Below, piece after piece: positions 60,906 through 64,000 of a stretch of 64,000 bases of DNA. The notes beneath the pieces were generated by a model, which ran no database searches, was not told the origin of the DNA, and saw only the letters and a program-made list of their open reading frames with translations. The stretch spans positions 7,059,001 through 7,123,000 of the forward strand of contig JAYKKT010000074.1 in assembly GCA_036023115.1 (NCBI GenBank), written 5' to 3'. A program made the position numbers and the translations under genes. Numbering within the stretch: the first letter of the stretch is position 1; every line of letters begins with the position of its first letter. This stretch comes from Brasenia schreberi (lineage: Eukaryota > Streptophyta > Magnoliopsida > Nymphaeales > Cabombaceae).

Positions 60906-61426
60906 GGAAAAAAAAATTGTATATATACATATATGTTGTAACATAATAGCATATAAAGCGGCTTTTAATGGAGTCCTTATGTTTTGTATCTTACCGAATC
61001 TTTAACGAAGTGTCTGAAAATTAAAGTTGAAGGATTTTCACACATTTCCTTGAAAATGGTTGAATAACGCCAACACGCACAACTCAACCGCAATGCATCT
61101 AAGGCAAGGGACCAAGCTCGAACAACGGGAGCCCTCAAGGACAAACCGTTCAACTGTGTTTAGGTAGGTCAACCCTGGCCAGACATGGTTTCCCTTTTTG
61201 TCATCTTCTTAAGCAGGCCTAACGTGATTGGCTTCTGACTGATCAGATCCTGGCATTATATATATATATACTTCTCAACTCTATATACTCGTTCATTATT
61301 GAAGATCTTAACTATTCATCTTTAATTTTTAAAGTTTGAGTTTAAAAGCAAAAAAATATTGTCAGTATTTTCATTTTAAATTCAATTATTTTATTTCTTG
61401 AAATCAATAATTGAAAATTTGAAGGA

Positions 61427-61429
61427 TTG

Positions 61430-61481
<52 letters not shown>

Positions 61482-61484
61482 CTG
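61427..61484. repeat. (TA)n(TG)n(GA)n microsatellite
   Basis: Three adjoining dinucleotide runs. Confidence 0.9.
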
Positions 61485-61609
61485 GTTATATATTTAATGT
61501 AATTATATTAAATTGATGTCAATAGTCTAAAAATTGTAAGATATATTGGATACTATATGCATTGAGTATAACTATTTCTCTTATATATTTATTGTTTATT
61601 ATTTAAACT

Positions 61610-61815
61610 ATTCATTTTAATTATAAATGTATTAAAAGAGGTAGAGGACGACCACAAAAGTGTTGGAAAGAAACAATAAAGAATGATCTAGCTTATTGGG
61701 AGTTAACTGCTAATATGGCACACGATAGGGATATGTGGAAACAAAGAATCCATGTAGCCGACCCCGTCGGAAAAGGCTTAGTTGTTGTCGTTGTTGTTGA
61801 TTCATTTTAATTATA
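61610..61815 (+). mobile_element. 5'-truncated RTE LINE, 16-bp TSD
   Basis: The insert 61626-61799 runs from AAATGTATTAAAAGAGGTAG through TGTTGGAAAGAAACAATAAA and CATGTAGCCGACCCCGTC to (TTG)n. It is flanked by perfect ATTCATTTTAATTATA at 61610-61625 and 61800-61815. The perfect TSD and high similarity to the family indicate a young copy. Confidence 0.87.
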
Positions 61816-62039
61816 GAAGAGCATTTTTAAGAATATAACAAGTATATATATTATAAATGTATTAGATCATATATATATATAAAATAAAGTCAAGAAAGGT
61901 TTATTTAGTAAATAATTAAGAATACGGGGGTGTTTAGGCAATTCTTTCAGAGTCCACTTTCACATGACGAGCACGGCTGCTTTCGTCTGTTTCTAGGGAA
62001 GCATAGAAAAAGCAACCCCAACCAACGAGTGGGAAAAAA

Positions 62040-62315
62040 CTCGAAGTGAGGAAAATAACAGAAATCGACGGCAAATTTACTGCAATAAAAATCCTCTTTC
62101 CTTCGGCGGCTTGAAATTCACGGCCGATCTAGTCAGGAAAGTTTACCGGCGATGTTCCATTTCCTAGGCGCGAGGCCGCGGCCGGACACGGGGGAGTGAG
62201 GTCTTCTGTACACTCGAGCTCTCTTCAACGGCGCTTTTTTTGATAGGGAAATGGAATTACTGAGGTTGAATGTAGTGGAGTAAGGAGCGAAAGTTCTACA
62301 CGACATGGAGGAAGG
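62040..62315 (+). promoter_or_regulatory. Possible promoter/5' leader of a gene running off the right edge
   Basis: A locally GC- and CpG-rich stretch (GAGGCCGCGGCCGGACACGG) followed by ATGGAGGAAG with a GTAGAA-like weak donor near 62305-62315. I could not identify a following exon; 62330-64000 shows only short frames, CT/CA microsatellite at 62597-62627 and no known motif. Speculative. Confidence 0.2.
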
Positions 62316-62594
62316 TAGAACACTATCTGCTTTCTAATTGCTCGATTTTTTCTTCTATTTCTTGATTTCTTTATTTCAGAAGGTGGTTACTAGACGAAGT
62401 TTTGGATCGAATTTGGGGTTTTCTCTTTGCTCGAGGGTTTTACTCTTCATATTTCTCGATTGCGTTGCCCAAGTGGTTCAGCTTGATCTTAGCTTAAGCA
62501 AGCTGCGAAATTTTCGCTTTTTGCAGCAGTACGAGATTCTTTAGTATTTCCGTGTGTGAAGCACTGTAAATTGTTCGAGGCCGAAAATTACGGT

Positions 62595-62627
<33 letters not shown>

Positions 62628-64000
62628 GCGCGATCGCGAAGCGAAGCGACTGTAGTTGCACTCTCTACTCCTCTATTAGTCAATGAAATCCTCTTTCGAC
62701 TATCCATCTTTCCCTCCTACTACGTCTCGACTCGCACCACTGCCGATTCGTGGTACACCCAGCTGCCAAGACTTCATCCGCTTCGTTTCTGGGCTACTGT
62801 GGCAACGAAGTCTACGGACCCGCATCGCCTGATTAGCCGGTTTCTATTTCTGATCAGGGCTAAATGGCGTAATAGTCAGTGTGCATCGGCTGGCTCTGTT
62901 CCGGTCATGTGAAGGTGCTGCGGGAACTTTGTAGCGTGGGTCAATCTACTTTGACCCGTTTCTATAGTTTACACACTTTTGTATTACCTCTTCTTACTGC
63001 CGTTTTTATGTTAATGCACTTCTCAATGATACGTAAGCAAGGTATTTCAGGTCCTTTATAGAGAGGACAGAGCATAGGTAGTTGTAATAGGTCAGAGCTT
63101 TTGGTTTTTTCATGATGTCAAATAAAAAATGGAACAACGAAAATAGATGGCGAGTGCCTTATTTCCCACGTCCCAATGGAAATGAAATATCATGTCCTGC
63201 CTACCGTGGAGCAGGTGGACTTACAGAAAAACCATAGCGTGAAGCAAGTCCACCAAAACGACTTTTGTCTTGGTTCTCTTCTCTGATTTGGTCGACCTGG
63301 AAGCTTATCATTTTTGGTCAATTTTGTGCAAATATCCATCTGCATAAAATCACATGAGGAGCCTTTGGTAGTTTCTTTAATTGCTCATTGTCTTAGTCTT
63401 AAAGTTATTCGATCTTTAGTGACTAATCAGTAATCACATGCTCACCTATGAAAGGTGTAGGGTTGCACTCATGGATTATGATACAATGAAATATGCATTT
63501 ATCCAAAAGGCTCATCTAGTCAACAAAGACAATAGAAACATTCTTTCCAGCTATATTCTGAAATTTGATCTATAGGCACACCTTCAAGTCCACATAAGAT
63601 GGTTCAGGAGAGACAGAAATACTTCTTCTCATTTGAAATAAGATAGAAGACTGTTGAGGACATCCAATGGACAAGAAAGCAATGTGGTGCTTGATTCATT
63701 TCCAGAAGCATAATCGATGGGGACAGTGTTGAACAATCTTCCAATATTTGGGGAAAAACAGTGTTTGGTTGGACGGTGCTTCATGTGAATCTGTTGAAAT
63801 ACTACTGAATTCTGGTTTACCGTGAAAAGTTTATGATGTAAAATTAGATGATACGCTAAATATGCTTAGCAAGAAATGATCTTAACTTTTATGAAGGTGT
63901 ACCTCTTTAAGCCACAGAATATTTGGTATGCTGATCTTGGAGTATTGCATGTAGTGCCTAATAAATGTGTCTTAAATAGAAAATGTTGCTTTAGGATAGA

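Overview
The window is nuclear DNA of a flowering plant. It is AT-rich, its genes carry many GT-AG introns, and the recognisable proteins are plant families: class III chitinase, cell-number-regulator/PLAC8, plant ALC1-like CHR10, ALG1/TURAN and ribosomal protein L15. Many TTG-tailed RTE-type LINE copies, a Ty1/copia element, tRNA-derived SINEs and long (GA)n/(TA)n microsatellites fill the non-coding space. The species cannot be fixed from what I see. All gene models were assembled by eye from splice signals, reading phase and remembered family sequences; no search was run.

Layout. 871-5888 (+): 3' nine exons of a SNF2 ATPase with a C-terminal macro domain (CHR10/ALC1-like). About 6255-25430: a complex tandem-duplication cluster with two nearly identical intronless class III (GH18) chitinase genes (8783-9703 and 15275-16195), a third repeat unit without chitinase, and antisense exon fragments of an unidentified plant gene whose first exon lies at 25643-26064. 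An internally deleted RTE LINE with a 17-bp target-site duplication sits in the third unit. 27921-30961 (+): an intron-containing, decayed RPL15 pseudogene. 33122-33505 (-): a putative first exon with a TATA box, product unknown. 39386-48558 (+): a cell number regulator 6-like gene whose second intron holds a 5.1-kb degraded copia element. 51850 to about 59176 (+): an ALG1/TURAN-type mannosyltransferase gene of about 16 exons. From there to the right edge I see microsatellites, SINE/LINE fragments and a possible 5' leader near 62100-62315.

The main structural story is retrotransposition by one RTE LINE family. I count about eleven copies; six have clear target-site duplications, and the duplicated cluster supplies empty sites for two of them. 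Two copies (4422-4596 and 52337-52532) join the LINE's 5' end directly to its 3' end at the same junction and carry perfect target-site duplications. They look like a short non-autonomous, SINE-like family derived from the LINE, comparable in design to Bov-A from Bov-B, and are my best candidate for something undescribed. The second is the chitinase cluster, where a defence gene is amplified together with scrambled pieces of an antisense neighbour.

The genes are ordinary single-function nuclear genes: chromatin remodelling, defence/chitin hydrolysis, organ-size or metal-related membrane protein, and ER N-glycan assembly. Nothing suggests that they act in a shared pathway.
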